From Apricaphanius iberus (lineage: Eukaryota > Chordata > Actinopteri > Cyprinodontiformes > Aphaniidae), in the NCBI GenBank assembly GCA_028564705.1, contig JAPXFQ010001507.1, positions 1 to 64,000 of the forward strand: a DNA stretch of 64,000 nt, written 5' to 3'. The notes under the pieces were generated by a model. It made no database searches and was not told the origin of the DNA. It saw only the letters and a program-made list of their open reading frames with translations. The position numbers and the translations under genes were made by a program. Within the stretch, counting starts at the first letter, position 1. Each line of letters starts with the position of its first letter. Of this stretch, positions 11,651 to 25,115 are shown in pieces.

Positions 11651-12704
11651 CAGCACCGCACTGAACTGAGATGCCTCCCCTCCCCCTGCTTTCTTCCCAG
11701 CCTTCCTCCCCTCTCTCCTCCCTTCTGCTTGCAGAGACCAGTCACGCAGTTTTATGTTCAGCAGCACTGTGGGGATCCTGCTGCAGAGCTTTCCTTTCTG
11801 TCTGTCAAGCATCTCTCTACTCAAGCCGCTCTGGATCTTTTCTTTCAGTGTGAGCCACTTGTCATACAGGAGCTGTTGCTGCACATTTCGTAAGTGAGGT
11901 ACAAAAGGAAAAGAGCGCCAAAGACACGGAATGCCTCCAAATAATCTCACGTCTTCCCCGACTCTGACTGTGGTACCTTCTTCCTGGGAACAGATGGAAA
12001 AAGGGAACAAATGTATGAATGTGGTGTATAACATACATTAGCAGACAGAATACAGAATTATTTCTCTTAATTACCTTTTTCATATGTTGGATATCAAATG
12101 TTATATTGGCATGGAAACAATGTCCACCTGCGTTGTTCTTGTTTTTGTGTCACAAAAAGAAATAGAGGAAAAACAGCATGGATTTGTCATTAAAATTGCA
12201 TGTCTTCCTTCTCCCTCTTTTAGTTCCACAACTTACCATCACATAAGAAAGGCCCACATGGACGTTTGATGCTGGAGTTCAGTGGCTGACGTGAAGAGCA
12301 GCATAAACAGACAGTAGATGGCACAAAAACTGGTGTTTGATGGAGGATTATTTTGATCTATAACACATTTGGATTTTGTTTTAAAATGTTCATCTGATGA
12401 GACAAAGATTTGTCTAATACTGATTGTAAATTTATAAAACAGGAAACAAAAGTATATGTTAAACAATCACATGTTTATTTAGATGGTATTTAATAGAGAT
12501 TTCAATGTGAAGCATTACTTTGAGACTATTTTTGTTCAAGCATACAAATTAGAAGCTTTAAATAGAATGGACTTGTAATGTTTCTAACAATGTTAGTATT
12601 TGTAACGATGTTAAGCAGCAAATTGTACCCAGTTATTTTAACTGTGTTTAATGATAGGCTGCTACTAAAACTTAAACATTTTTGTCTTGAATGTTATATG
12701 GTTA
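11651..12704. other. non-coding stretch upstream of the 11.2-kb exon
   Basis: A pyrimidine-rich tract at about 11665-11730 is the only pattern. No exon recognised. Confidence 0.4.
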
Positions 12705-12795
12705 CTGTGATGGACTGGCGACCTGTCCAGGGTGTGCCCTGCCGCTCGCCCGTTGACAGCTGGAGATAGCCCCCCCCTACTCTCTTGTTGTAGGA
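12705..12795 (+). repeat. dispersed fish repeat (GGACAGGTC family)
   Basis: GTGATGGACTGGCGACCTGT followed by CCAGGGTGTGCCCTGCC is the best-preserved copy of this family in the window. It is cut short after about 90 bp. Confidence 0.7.
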
Positions 12796-12824
12796 TAGTC
12801 TAGTAAAGAAGATGTTAATTTTTT

Positions 12825-14090
12825 GTTTTGTTTATCAAGAATCCTTCTTTGCATCACCATCTCCAGTGGTTCCAAGGTATTACTAAGAACAGAACCAGCC
12901 TTCTTCATCAGGTTATCGAGCCTTTCTAAGTTCCTTGCCCTGATGCTGCTACTTCAACAGATAACTCTCCACAGCAGACCTGTAGAACAGTGGTTCCCAA
13001 ACTCTCCGGTCTCCAACCCATAAAATAAAAATTTAAGAAGCCTTTGACCCCAACTCCTGGTGGAACATAAATTTTTTCCGAGTCACTTAAAAACTGGTAC
13101 AATCGTTAAAATAACCAATATCATTAATAACCAATAACAGCCAATATATCAACTACTATATGTCACTTTCATTCATTCATGTCCTGTTTTTCATCTTTCA
13201 TTTGATTTATAAAATGGAGATGCCTGCTCATTGCCATTTCTGGTTTTGACATTATTTTCTCAAGAGAATCTCACGACCCCACACTCACCTGTTCATGACC
13301 CCAATTTGGGTCTCGACCCCAACTTTGGAAACTGCTGCTTTAGAAAATTTGCAGCATCTTGGTGCATACATTTGAAGGGCCCAAGCTACCTCAGAAAGTA
13401 GAATCGGCTCTGTCCCTTCATGTAAATTCCTTCACTGTTCAGTCTCCAGTCCAGTCTGTTGTCCAGGTGAACTCTGAGGTGTTTATATTTCTCAAACACC
13501 ACGATTTCTTCGCTCCATGATGCAAAACAGTGTTTGACTTAACTCAGTTTCTTCTGATGTCTACAATCATCTCCTTTTTTGTTCACATTCAATGTAAGAT
13601 GGTTGTTTCCACACCATGCCTCTGAGCCGTCTGCATCTGTATGCAGCTTCTTCTCCATCTCTGATACACCCACGAATTGCAGAGTCCTCTGAGTATTTCT
13701 GCAAATGTCAAGTCTCTGTGTTATACTGAAAGTCTGAGGTGTACAGAGAGTGAAAATGAATAGTGAGAGTACAGTCCCCAATGGTTCTCTTCTGCTGCTG
13801 ACCAGCTGATTTGACATACAATTCTTCAATTGTATAAAGTGTGTTCTGTTGGGTCAGTCCAGGTGATTTGTTGCCTCCACCTGTGCCTTCTGGAATTTCT
13901 GACGTAGCAAATCTGACTGAATTGTGCTAAATGCACTAAAAATCAAAGAAAATGATTCTCACAGTGCTACCTGCTAGATGACAGTGGGTTGTCTGAAGCA
14001 GGTGGATAATGGCATCTTCAACTTCAACTCCAGGGCGATAAGCAAACTGCAGCGGGTCCTGATATGTTCTTGTTTGCTTACTCAGGTGGC
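12825..14090 (-). mobile_element. Rex/L2-type LINE, degenerate, interrupted
   Basis: Read on the minus strand it matches the copy at 5420-6518: a GTVLSLFIFTLCT block near 13740-13790, an AWCGNNHLTLNVN block near 13580-13620 and the reverse-transcriptase 3' section at 12830-12980. The reading frame is broken many times. A 350-bp hAT-like element interrupts it at 12988-13337. Confidence 0.75.
12988..13337. mobile_element. non-autonomous hAT-like element, 350 bp
   Basis: The ends are CAGTGGTTCCCAAACT and, on the other strand, CAGCAGTTTCCAAAGTT, typical of hAT termini. It is flanked by 8-bp repeats CTGTAGAA (12980-12987) and CTTTAGAA (13338-13345), one mismatch apart, as hAT insertion predicts. 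It has no coding capacity. It split the LINE around it, so it is the younger insertion. Confidence 0.8.
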
Positions 14091-15639
14091 CAATTGAATA
14101 TTGTATTGTTTTAAAAGTGATGAGAGTATATTCTTATTTGTGACTTGTTTGTGCTGTTAATAAAGATTATATTTCTGCATGTAATACTTTGAATGTACCG
14201 GATGGTCCTGTTACAAGCTTCTCTGGTCTGTTTTTTAATTCAGAGTTTTTTATCCATAACTTCACACATAAATCAACTTTTCATCTCCATGTAATGATTT
14301 GTTTAATTTATTAATAAATACTACTAAAGTTTTTATTATAATAATACATTTGTATCCCTAGATTCAGTCATAGTGCAACTACAGTTGCTGTAGTAGTAGT
14401 GAATAACAGATCTGTTTTTTGTAAGTTTCCTATTGTTTGCATACTTTGCTTCCATGGGAAAGGTAATTTTCTATGTAGGCCAACAGCACAGAAATAAGCT
14501 ACTTCCTTGGTTTTTGACTGGGAAAGTAGTGACCAGGTGCCTGCATTTAAATTTAAATAACTAATCATCAGCAAATTGAGACAAACTCACTTTCCAGGTC
14601 AGTAGTATATGGGTGTTTATTTTTTCTTTACCACAATGTCAATGCTGAAAGACAACAACAGTTATCTTACAGAGGGAACTGTTCTCAGTCATTGATCTCA
14701 AAACAGTCACAAGGAAAGGGAAATCCATCATTCTACAACGAGGAAACAAAAAAGATTAAGCTGCCATGAACAGCCTCTAAACAACAAAATATCTCAACAA
14801 TATTATATTTGAAAGGAAAATAGACAATTTGTGCAACATCCATTTAAAGTCCAAGTGTGAAGAAACAAGTCTGCTTAAATCTTAATGAGCTTAAGCAAAT
14901 AAAACAGTTTTGGAATGAAACAATTGGTTGATTTTCTTTAACAAAGAAACTTTAAGGCAATATGTTCTCTGAGTCTTTGTGTATAACAAATTAAAGAAGA
15001 CAAACTGTAAAAAAAGCTTAATGAGCTCATTACATCAATCAAACCCAAAGACATGAAATACGGATTTCAACTCAATTAAAACCAGAAACTGTTATAAAAG
15101 CTACTATCATAAGGCTTGATGAAAGATACTGCATTTTAAAGTAAAAAAAAAAAATCTGATGTATGGAGCTTGCTGCTCCATGGGAAGCTGCAAGGTCATG
15201 ATTTGGAAGGTAATTATATTTTCATAGAAATTGTGTAAGCAAAAAAAAACAAACAAAATCAGTGTTCCACTGTCACAAGAAAAGAGCTACAGTACATTTG
15301 AGCACTTGACATGTTGAACAACCCAAAGATGCATTATTTATCTACAGCATACCACGCTCTGCACCTGTAATTGGATTAAAGAGCTTCCAATGGGTAGGGT
15401 GTCTGGTGAATTATTGCTGTTAAAAGCTTCAAACTACACCGAATCAACTTTTGCAATTTGTCATTCTCTGTATTACTGCACCACCTGGTGGCAAAAGGCA
15501 GTTGTTACTGCTATTGTGTCTTGTTAAAAAATGTAAAATTCAAAGACTGCTCTCAGGTTAGTAATGCATCTCAAAAATAACAGCTTCTGTATTATAGTTT
15601 AGTTATTTTGTATTACTTACTGTAATTATTTCAGGTATG
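14091..15639. other. AT-rich non-coding stretch
   Basis: Nothing recognised. Confidence 0.4.
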
Positions 15640-15945
15640 TCATGGTGACCGTGGCTCAGGTGGTAGGAGTTCATCCTGTAACCCATGGGTGGGTTTGAAG
15701 CCCTGCTACCTCAGTCTCGGCTGTGCTGACTTTGGCCAAGACTAAACTCTTAAACACTATTTCCTGCTAGTAATGGTCAGGGGGCCAGGTGACGTCTGTG
15801 ATTGGCAGCCCTGCCTCTATCAGTGTCATCATATGTAGTTTATCACCGTCAGCTAGAGATTGACTTAATGTAGTGTAAAGTGCTTAGTAGTCCTCTGATT
15901 TAAGAAGCACAAAAACAAATGCAGGTAATTGACCATTTGTGATGG
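15640..15945 (+). mobile_element. tRNA-derived SINE
   Basis: The 5' part has an A-box-like GTGGCTCAGGTGGTAGG and a B-box-like GGTTTGAAGCCC at tRNA spacing. The body carries a decayed GGCCAAGAC motif and GTGTAAAGTGCTTAG, and the end reads AAATGCAGGTAATTGACCATT, as in the common fish SINEs that end in (AAATGCAAGTCCATTT)-like tails. Internal pol III promoter parts are recognisable but mutated. Confidence 0.72.
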
Positions 15946-17364
15946 GGAGAATAAAACGTATGTGTCTATAGATAAAGATTTGACAGAAGAGATGTTTTAT
16001 TAACAGTACAAATACAAGTTAATTTAATCAGCTAATATTGGTGATGTGTTTCCAATGGTCATACAAAGTAAACACTAGAAAATCTATTTTCATAAAGTCA
16101 CTGTGTTTTTTATTTTATTTAACTATTTAAAATATAAATTTATTTTGTTCTCCAATGCTTCTTTTACAAATAGACCTCATTGTTATTAAATAATTACTCA
16201 TTTTCCTGCCACAAACATATTAAACTCTGCTGCTATGTTAAATAAATGTCTCTGAAATGTCCTACAAACCCTTCACATTGGCTTCAACCTTCCGTCACAT
16301 GTCATTTGGCCTCACTCCAAAATATACAGCGTCCTGAAGTGTTTGCCCTTGACAATGACTTGTGCTTACCTCAGCACTTAATAAGTTGGGACTCAGCCAG
16401 CTTTGCTCTGGAGGATGTATAGTGTAAAAACATAATTTAAAAAGTGTTGTCATTGCAACAAATGACCGGTTGTTTCCTTCACCTTGATTTAAACTTTCTG
16501 TCGTTGTGGTCTTCAGAAAAAAATAATATTTAAATATATATTTCTCTAACTATGCAATATATATTTGTGTAACTATGCATCGATTATTAAATCTGTTTGA
16601 TAGGGTCAGTTTTCGAAAAAGTTATATTATAAAGCTTTTTAACGTCATCTTCTAATATTCGGCTTCCAGTGAATAACGTATGTGTTATTTCATGACACAA
16701 TAAAACAAATACTATTTGTAAAGTCTTCTTTCTCCGTATTTTGCTCTTTTTTTCATCTTTAGACAGTATTTGTTTTATATTTGTGCCCTCCCAGTCATTC
16801 TTTTTGTACAGAAGAGGATAAAATGATCTTTCTTTTATATTTATATATTTTAGTCTAATTAAAGCTCCTGTCAGTACTATTAACTCCCTCTCTTTGCCTC
16901 TGCTGTCAGTTCTAGCACTGACACACACTTTCAACTGTAGGTGGCAGCAGAGTTTCAGTGTATGAGTCTTGAAAAACGGTCAAACAAACTATCCTTTACA
17001 CAGCACATATTAGAAAAAAATGCTACAAAAAATCTCTCCTTAACCTTTGCCATAACTCATCACTGAATCAGAACAATGCATTTTTTGTATCACAGCATGA
17101 CAGCATATAAAGTAACAAACAGGACTTTAGTCTGCTCAGTATTTTAGCTATTGAACCACATGCTTTTTACTCTTAGTGTAATTTGGTCTATAATAACAAC
17201 TCTATTGGAATAACAATATATCTTTTTTCCAAGTTTTATTTTGATATCTTGAAGGCTTATACAAAGAGAACTTACCAGTAGAAAAATAGCATTTTAACAT
17301 AAATTTTGTTTTGTTACATGATTAAAATTGATTTATAAAGATAAATAATTTTGGTAAAGGTCAT
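15946..17364. other. AT-rich non-coding stretch
   Basis: A 115-codon frame on minus (16934-16587) has no recognisable domain or coding signal. Nothing else seen. Confidence 0.4.
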
Positions 17365-17500
17365 CTATCCATCCATACATTCATTTTCTAAACCGCCTGC
17401 TCCTCGAGGGATTGCGGGTGGGGGGGTGGGGGGGTGGGGTTGGGGGGGGGCTGGTGCCTGTCTCTAGCTGTCAACAGGCGAGAAGACAGGTCATCGCAGG
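17365..17500 (-). repeat. dispersed fish repeat (GGACAGGTC family) with G-rich tract
   Basis: Reverse-orientation copy: a decayed CATCCATACATTC tail, then CTGGTGCCTGTCTCTAGCTG and AGACAGGTCATCGCAG. Inside it, 17416-17450 is almost pure G on the + strand with several runs of four or more, a potential quadruplex. Confidence 0.65.
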
Positions 17501-19269
17501 TTGAAGAAATCAATAAGTTATAAACTACTCCAGGTGGGATGAAAGTGTGGAAGTTATCAGGTGTTTCTGTAGCAGCTGATGTATTCTAAATGAATGAAAT
17601 ATGTAAAAATACATATAATCATCTTATTTAGTTCTACCTAGTCCTTTTTGGATAGTTTCTTTTGTTTTTGTATGGTCAGACAGTCACCACAATTTTATTT
17701 TAAATGCACAGAATTAACAGAAAGCATTAGAGCATCAAGGACAGGGTTGCATAAATGAGGTAGTTTGAATTATTCGTGTTACTGTTTATGGGTCTAAATC
17801 AGCAACATTATACTTTTTATGTTGAATTTGTATTACTAATATTCTTTCATAATCCTCCATTGTGGATTCAGTTTGTGAAATTTCAGACATGTCCGGTGGT
17901 GCCTTATTGTGAAGCATTCAGCCAATTAAAAACTGGTCCATCACATCTAAAAGAAATGTAAATCATTGTCTCAATTCATTTATGGCATTGAAAAAAAGGT
18001 GTTCTAAATAAAATTTTTGCTGCACATGAGCGTCCCTCCATTAGGAACCATCGATCACTGGAGCAGAGCATGCCAGACGCACTCTGAGAATCAAAGTGCT
18101 TTGGGGGGTGAAAAGCACTTGGCAGCCACCCAGCAAATTATCTCAGAGTCACCCCTGGTGAAGCCAAGGCATCCCAGTACTGCAGTCCATCGTCCTGCCC
18201 AGAACAAGAATAATGATATCTTTCTCTCTTTCTTTCTTGAAATGCTGATGGAAAGACTTGCAGACACAGAAATCCTTACTGGTTTTAATGTGGTTTCTTT
18301 CATTGTCAGGGCATTTTTTTCAAAGGCAAAAAGAGATGTGAACTGTGCTTATTAACTCTCTAAAAAGTCATTAAAGAGTCCAAAAGCCACACCTTTTTTT
18401 CCTTTGGAGGTGCAGGAATTCTTAATTCAACCTGCCAGGAATTTTGCTGACCTCTGAGGCTTGGATTACCTGGCAGCACTCTGAGTGAGCATCTCACAAG
18501 CGCTTTAGGACAAGACCTGCATTGTTCCAAATCAATACTAATCCATAGTGCCTTGTATCTCCTCTTTCTTCTTCTTTTGACTTTTACAAGAGTCAGATTA
18601 CAGAAATGTGTGTGTCATGCGGTGTTTCTGCAAACTACAAAGTTCCATAGATTAGCTTGTGCTACTGAGATGCTGAGGGTGTGGCCCTTTTCCAGGCGCC
18701 GGGTATAATATAGATAACTGCAGCTGTAATCTACATTTTATGTCATACTGTGGGGTGATGGAGTAATAGTAATGAAGAGATTAAGTTGAGCTGGGACGTG
18801 GATATGATGGATAAGACAAATCAAGGCAAATAAAGTTATAATTTACTGTGACAGATGACGACCAATGTTATCTCATGCATGAGCCTTTAAGGCATTCTTT
18901 AAATTAAAGATAGCCCAGCAAGTACACTGCTATTGTTTTGTTTTTTTCTCTGTAGATAGTAAGCTTGTAATGGAACACGTATTCAAAGTTGGATTTTTCA
19001 ATTAGCACCTGTACTGAATGAATTCGGGTGTTTTCTACTTGAACAGATGCAGAATGTTTATGCGCGGAACTCAACATGAGATGTAACAGCAAAAACGAAG
19101 AGAAAAGGCTCCCATCTATCAATTAACTCTACTATTTGGGAAGTTTCAGGCTTTCTCATGCAGCTACAGTAAAAAAATTACTTTGTCATCTTTCAACACA
19201 AAAGGAATAAATAATTGATTGCGGGAAATCACAATGTATTATATTTAAAGAATTTTTTCATAAAATGGT
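17501..19269. other. AT-rich non-coding stretch
   Basis: Nothing recognised on either strand. Confidence 0.4.
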
Positions 19270-20000
19270 GCAGAGAATAATAATTTGGTCGATAGCAAAA
19301 GTTCAGCGTTACACTTTATAATATAACCATGGTTGGCAAGACAGACGTTTCCTTTAGATCTTTATCAGATTTGCGCTCATTGTAGCTGGTATTTTGGTCA
19401 ATTTTTCCATGCAGATCTTCTCTAAAGCTGTGATGCTTTGACTTTCAACTATCTTCACAAATTATTTATTGGACTGAGGTTTGGAGACTGGCTAGGCCAC
19501 TCCAGAACCTTGAAATGCTTCCTAGTGTAACCACAGCTTCTTGCCAAGGAAGTGTGTTTGCTATCATTTTATCTTCAATGCTTTCACTTATGGAAGGAGG
19601 TTTATGCCCCAAATCTCACAATACATGGCCCATTTCATCCTTTCCTTAATATGCATCAGTTGTCCTGTCCTCTTTGCTGAAAAACAGACCTAAAGCATAC
19701 TATTTTCACCACCATGCTTAACAATAAGTATGGTGTTTTTGAGATGCAACTCAGCATTCTTCCCCGTACAAACACAGTAAGTACCATTTATGCCAAAGAG
19801 TTGTAGTTCTCCCTGGTCTTGGCCATGGTGGGGGTTGGACTCTCATTGATTGAATGAGTGGACAGGTGACTTTTATACAGATAATGACTTCATAAAGGTG
19901 TCATTAATACAGGTAACTCGTTGAGGATAGTAAAGCTTCTTAAAGAAGCAGTAATAGGAGAGGGCCAAAATTCTTGCTTTCTTATAGGTCTTGTTAAAAG
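19270..20000 (-). mobile_element. Tc1-like transposon remnant
   Basis: On the minus strand it follows a fish Tc1-like element with large deletions. GGAGACTGGCTAGGCCACTC (19479-19503 region) is the antisense of the SPDLNP-type catalytic block. The antisense of the transposase amino end (CCTGGTCTTGGCCATGGTGG) follows near 19810, with the element's 5' leader after that. Much of the transposase between is gone or scrambled, so it is dead. Confidence 0.75.
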
Positions 20001-21879
20001 GTTTTGGTAATAGATTTCTTGCTTTTGACTCACCCGGGAGGCTTTTCATAAGGAATACAACTTTCTATTTTTTATAGTTTGATTTTCAACACTTAAGATA
20101 TGAGTCTAAACTCATTATCAGAACTACCTTAAATTATTTTTAAAAGATCCTGGTATCTTGGCAAAATGCTTGAGCAATAAAATCTGCAAAATTGTTTTTT
20201 TTTTTGTAATGCCAGACCTTTACATAAACTTCAATTCTCAGTTACTTACTCCCTAGAATCAGTGTTGAATAAATAAAAAAATACTAAGCTTATTCTTCTA
20301 TTTTTCTGTGAGGCTTTGATAAAATCCATTTGTAGATTCTCTAGTCTCCATACAGCATAGTCATCAAACATCTGACTATTACTTATCCTCTGATGTCCCA
20401 GTTCTTCTCCTAAGATACAATCAAAGTTTTTTCCCTTTTTTAATCTTCCCCGGAGTCCGAAACAATGGTTTACTTGTTTAAAAAAACTCCAATCCCACTT
20501 TTAGACATAGCTGGGTGAATTAATGTGGGGGAGATGTCTGTTTGGGACCCTGAACTTTACCGATAGCAATGGGGAGAAAGCCTAAAAAAAAGGGATGAAA
20601 TGGTTTTGTGAGAGGATAAGTCGACGTTTTTGATCAGGATTCAGTGCATGATCCTGATGGAAAAAGAGGCAAACCCAGTGATCTTCAGAGCCTCTATAGA
20701 ATAGCTTAAGAAAAATGTATTTTTAGGTGAGGGAATATTGAAGTGAAGTCTGAACAGCCCCCATCGTTTTAGTTTTGACTCACAACTGCGCAGAACTTTT
20801 TCAAAGTGATTTACATTAACTGGATAGCATGTAAACCTTCATGTCTGAAACAGTATCCTGATTGGAGCTACCAAAAAAGGGTGCCAACAACACTGTCTCT
20901 TAAATGGCAATACAATACCTGTCAACGTGTAAAACCAGTCCCGCTGCCTCCTCACTGTCTCACTGCAGAGACAGAGAAAGTGAAAGGAGCTGCACTGCAG
21001 CAATGGGGCGTTGGCTCGGTACATGGAGGGAGGCAGGAAAAAACAGAGGAGAGAGAAGGCAAAGGCAGCATGTAAAATGTCACTGCAAGCAAAACGAGCA
21101 GTTCTGTCTTTCCTTGCTACAAACTATACTTTGTTCACATCATAAATTTATTCATTTCTATAAATACTATACACAATCAAATAATACATATACACAATCA
21201 AAAATAAAGCAAACCAATTATTATAAGTTTCATCAGATAAAGTATAGCTGTGAAAGTCAGTGTTCTCAGTGCTTCAGTACATGTAACTGGCACAAACGTA
21301 GTTTTGAAAAACCCTTTTATTTCAAGCTGTTTTTTCATTGAATATTTATACAATTAGACAGACAAAAAAAATCAATGTCCTCTCAGGTTGCCCTTTGAAA
21401 AAGTTAGTGGAGATTGTAGGTTTATTGAATCAAATTAAGTTAAGAATGTATTGACTAGCTGACAAGGCTAAATGTATCAAACATAAATTATCTAAAATAC
21501 AGTTTCAGCAAGAATATTAAATCCACTCATCATAAATGTGAATATCATATCAATTTTGTTTATTAAATTATGGATTTAGATTATTCTATTTTCAGTGTGC
21601 ACCTAAAACACTACAACTTCAATTATTAAAAAAAAAAGCAGCAATCATTTTCAAAAATTTGAATTTACATGTAATTTGGATTTTCTTTAATCCAGAATCA
21701 GATAAATTCAATAACCCCACTTATACTTCCTTAACCATCACTTTGCACCAAGCACTAAAACCATACATTTGTTGCAGTAATCAACAAGCTTCTGGCATTA
21801 TTATAGCTTACTTTAGTCTTGTTGGCAGAACAGGTAAAGTTTATTGTTAATCATAGTCTAAAAGTTTTTATAGGGTTAA
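20001..21879. other. AT-rich non-coding stretch
   Basis: Nothing recognised. A frame of 145 codons at 20904-21341 on + has no domain and is low in complexity. Confidence 0.4.
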
Positions 21880-22340
21880 TGTTGGATTCAGTCCAGAAGC
21901 TTAAAATTAGCTTGCATTACAAAACCAATTTGGATGTGTGTTTGAATTTGTTTTCTTGTTGGAATGCCTAAATCTGTCCAAGTTTTGATATGTCACAAAT
22001 CTAATTGTTGAATTGAGGTGAAATTAAAAAAAAAATTGGGAAATTAATGTCTATGTCCTGTCATACACTTTGTGCAATACATTTGGACATGGTGGCAAGC
22101 CATCTTCTATAATGATGGTACCACCACTCTACTTGGCAACATGTACAGTTCTTAGGTCAACAAGTCTCTCTTTGATTCCTCTAAACATAATCCTTAAGAA
22201 AATAGCAGAATTTTTGTCAATTCTGACCGTAAAACATTTATCCAAAAGACATTTCTCCCAAAACCTAGTGATGTGCTGTGCACATGCCAGTGCACTGTCT
22301 TGGTCAAATCAGGAATTTGCTCAAAAGTACTGAATTAGTG
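21880..22340 (-). mobile_element. Tc1-like transposon remnant, heavily decayed
   Basis: Antisense transposase words are readable: TTTTCTTGTTGGAATGCC (the stretch usually reading TTGTCTTGTTGGAACACC), a decayed ATGATGGTACCACCACTCTA stretch, and CCGTAAAACATTTATCC with TTTCTCCCAAAACC. The family differs from the 19.3-kb copy. It is too decayed to define its ends. Confidence 0.55.
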
Positions 22341-25045
22341 CCCACAGTTCATACTAAAGACCCATTAACTTTAAGAAACAAACCATAATCTTGGAATTTA
22401 AAATAGATTTTTCATACTTCATAGTACTCTGGTATTTCATGTTTGCATTCTCTTTCAGCATCTCTATTATTCATTTCTTATCTATTCATCTATTTCTGCT
22501 CTTTTGTTTATTTATTTCTGTGTAATTCTCCCTTAAAGGAAGGAAAAAGTGCTAAGTCGGCAGGGTATTTTTCCCCTTTTTTATGATGCAGAACACGGTA
22601 TTAATGCTGCTACTGCTAGCTGGACAACTTTTTGTTCTCTCCAAGGAAACCATGCATACAACAAAAAGAGATAGACAATTATTCATGAAGGCTGGGTAAA
22701 AAAAGATATGTAAACAGATTAACATATTTCTCAAGAGAGGAGAAGGATGGGAAATACATTGTTAAAATTCAGAGATGAAAAAAAAAATACCAAAGAAGGT
22801 ATTGGGTAGAGAGCTATCTTGTTGCAATCTGGGTCTTTTTCCGCCACAATAATGTACTCAAATATTGTCTCATGGTCATTTCTCTGGTCTTTTCTGTCAT
22901 TTTCACACTTCTAATTCCTTGTTCACTACAGTTGAATAAATCCTACTGTAATATTCACAGTCAATACTTCAAACAATTCTGTTTCTCGCATAGTCAGATA
23001 ATTTGAGTAATTCAATTCAATACAATGAAGAAAAATAAATTATTCCAAAAGGGAAATAAAATAAAATAACACACTGATTTATCAGAAATGTTTAATTAAA
23101 TGTATATCTATGAATATTTTATATTATTTACCCAGTGCAGTCAAGTAACAATAAAATATGAGACAGTCTGGTGTATAATATAAAATGCTGTAGATTTATA
23201 TAAAAAGGAAGAAAAACTAAAACAATATACAACAACCTAATTGTGATATGTAAAATGTAAGGATTAACACAAACTTAAATAAATGTATCCTTAAGGTGCT
23301 CTGTTATGGAGTAATTCATTGTTTAACATTTGTAGTATAGTTACTTGATTGAATAAAACCTGCTTTAAAGTGTGTTATTAAATATTTATGAGATATCCAA
23401 GGACAATGCTCAGGCTCTTAGTGACCTCAGGTTGTAAGTATAAGGGACATTTTAAATGGTGTACATAATGTAGGATGGGAAAAAGCAAACGTAGGATGGA
23501 AAACGCAAACCAAAAAAAAAAAGTGAAACATATCCACTGGTAAACCCACACACGCGCACACACACGCACACACACACGCGCACACACATCTTGCACATTG
23601 TACTATTAGAAATGCTTTTACAGGTAAGCACTTATAAAGTACGAGGAACTATGATTCATTTTGCAAAATGATACCTTTTCAGCTATTTTACATTTAAAAA
23701 AACATCATAACTGCAATAAAGGAAAAAATATAGGCTTTTCAAATTGTCTTGCAAAAAATAATAATAATAATCACAAAAATTATGTGTGCAATTCTATTTT
23801 TCTTTATTAAAGCATAAATCGGAAAGAAAACTTCATAGAGGCTGCAAAAGTCTGTCTTTGTCTCAATTATAAAATCTCAACATAACACATTGAAGTTTAT
23901 GGTTGTAGTACAACAAAATTATGACAACTTGATGCTTTTTTAAGGCACTGTACTTTCATCGTCTTTACCTTTATGTAGTAAGTAACAAGAAGGCTAGGAG
24001 TCAAATCAGGCACACTGGGACTAGTCTTGAGTCATGAGACCAAAATACAGTTCACTAAAAGCTATACATACAAAGGTCAGATGAGCAAAGATAGGAACTG
24101 CAGGCTGTTTCCCTGCATATAGTAGAATTAACACCACCACAGTACAACCTAATTTTTATTTACCACATTTGACTTTGAACAATTCGTACTACCAGGGACA
24201 GGAGTAAAAAAAAGGTTTTGTGGCTATATTTAGAGAAGAAACTTCATGCGGTAGGAATAATTCTTTAGATTTTTGCACCACTGTCTTTTCATCTACCCAT
24301 TTGTCCTCAGAGGAAATCCAATATGCTGATGAAGATTTTCCTCATGTGGCTAAGAAAAAGCATTTTGGCACATCAGAGTAAGTCAGAGGAAAGCGTCAGC
24401 TTCAAACACTTTTCTTTATGTTTTTTCTGTCTCACAGAGGGGGTTCTGAAGAATATGACGTGTCTTTGAGAGGGAAATCTCTGGTCATTCTTTATCTTTT
24501 TACATCTTCTGCTGCACCATTTTTTAGAGCAATGTACTGTATTTCTTGGAGATTTGTGATAAATTCAAACATAATCTATCACTGTCAAAAAGGGAGGAGG
24601 CAAGAGGCAAGCACATAGGTAATTCAAGAAAATCAATGTGATGTTTTTTCTAGGTTGTGGTGCAGATAATGTTCAGAATTCTCTCTTGCAAAGTTACAGA
24701 ATGAATGTAAGCCTGTTTGCTGTATGACCATAGGGTACTGATGTCTGAGCTTGTTACCAATGTGTGTTGGCCTTTGATATGGGAGTATTCCATAGAAATG
24801 TAGATAAGGATAAGGATGATTCAGTCTCCGTTGGAGTTTTAACATTTTTATTTCGATGGTACAGAGGCAACGGTCTCTCCCTCTAACATAGCATCTGCCT
24901 GCTTACGTCCCTGTCATCAGCCCGTGTGGGTGTGTGTGTGAGTGTGTGTTATATCAGCACTTGGTAGCTAAAACAAGCAACGGAGGAGTCCTGTGTAGGT
25001 AAAAGTTCAAAGGTCCCACTAAACTTTCTTTATTCCTTCCAATTT
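22341..25045. other. AT-rich non-coding stretch
   Basis: No exon recognised on either strand. The only clear structure is the CA/CG repeat at 23547-23588. Confidence 0.4.
23547..23588. repeat. CA/CG alternating microsatellite
   Basis: Alternating purine-pyrimidine run of CA units interrupted by CG steps (CACGCG, CACACG). Such tracts can adopt Z-DNA. Confidence 0.85.
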
Positions 25046-25115
25046 CATCATTACCTCCACCAAGGAGGTTATGTTTTTTTTTGGGTGATCCAGAATCAGT
25101 TCTGATCGGATGAAA
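25046..25115. repeat. fragment of a dispersed fish repeat
   Basis: ATTACCTCCACCAAGGAGGT followed by TATG, a T run and GGGTGATCCAGAATCA matches a widespread fish interspersed repeat that I recognise by this start. It is a short, deleted copy. Confidence 0.5.

Noticed and set aside
16587..16934. 115-codon minus frame
   Set aside because: No domain, no splice context, AT-rich composition typical of chance.
20904..21341. 145-codon + frame
   Set aside because: Low-complexity carboxyl half (N, Y, K, T) and no recognisable family.
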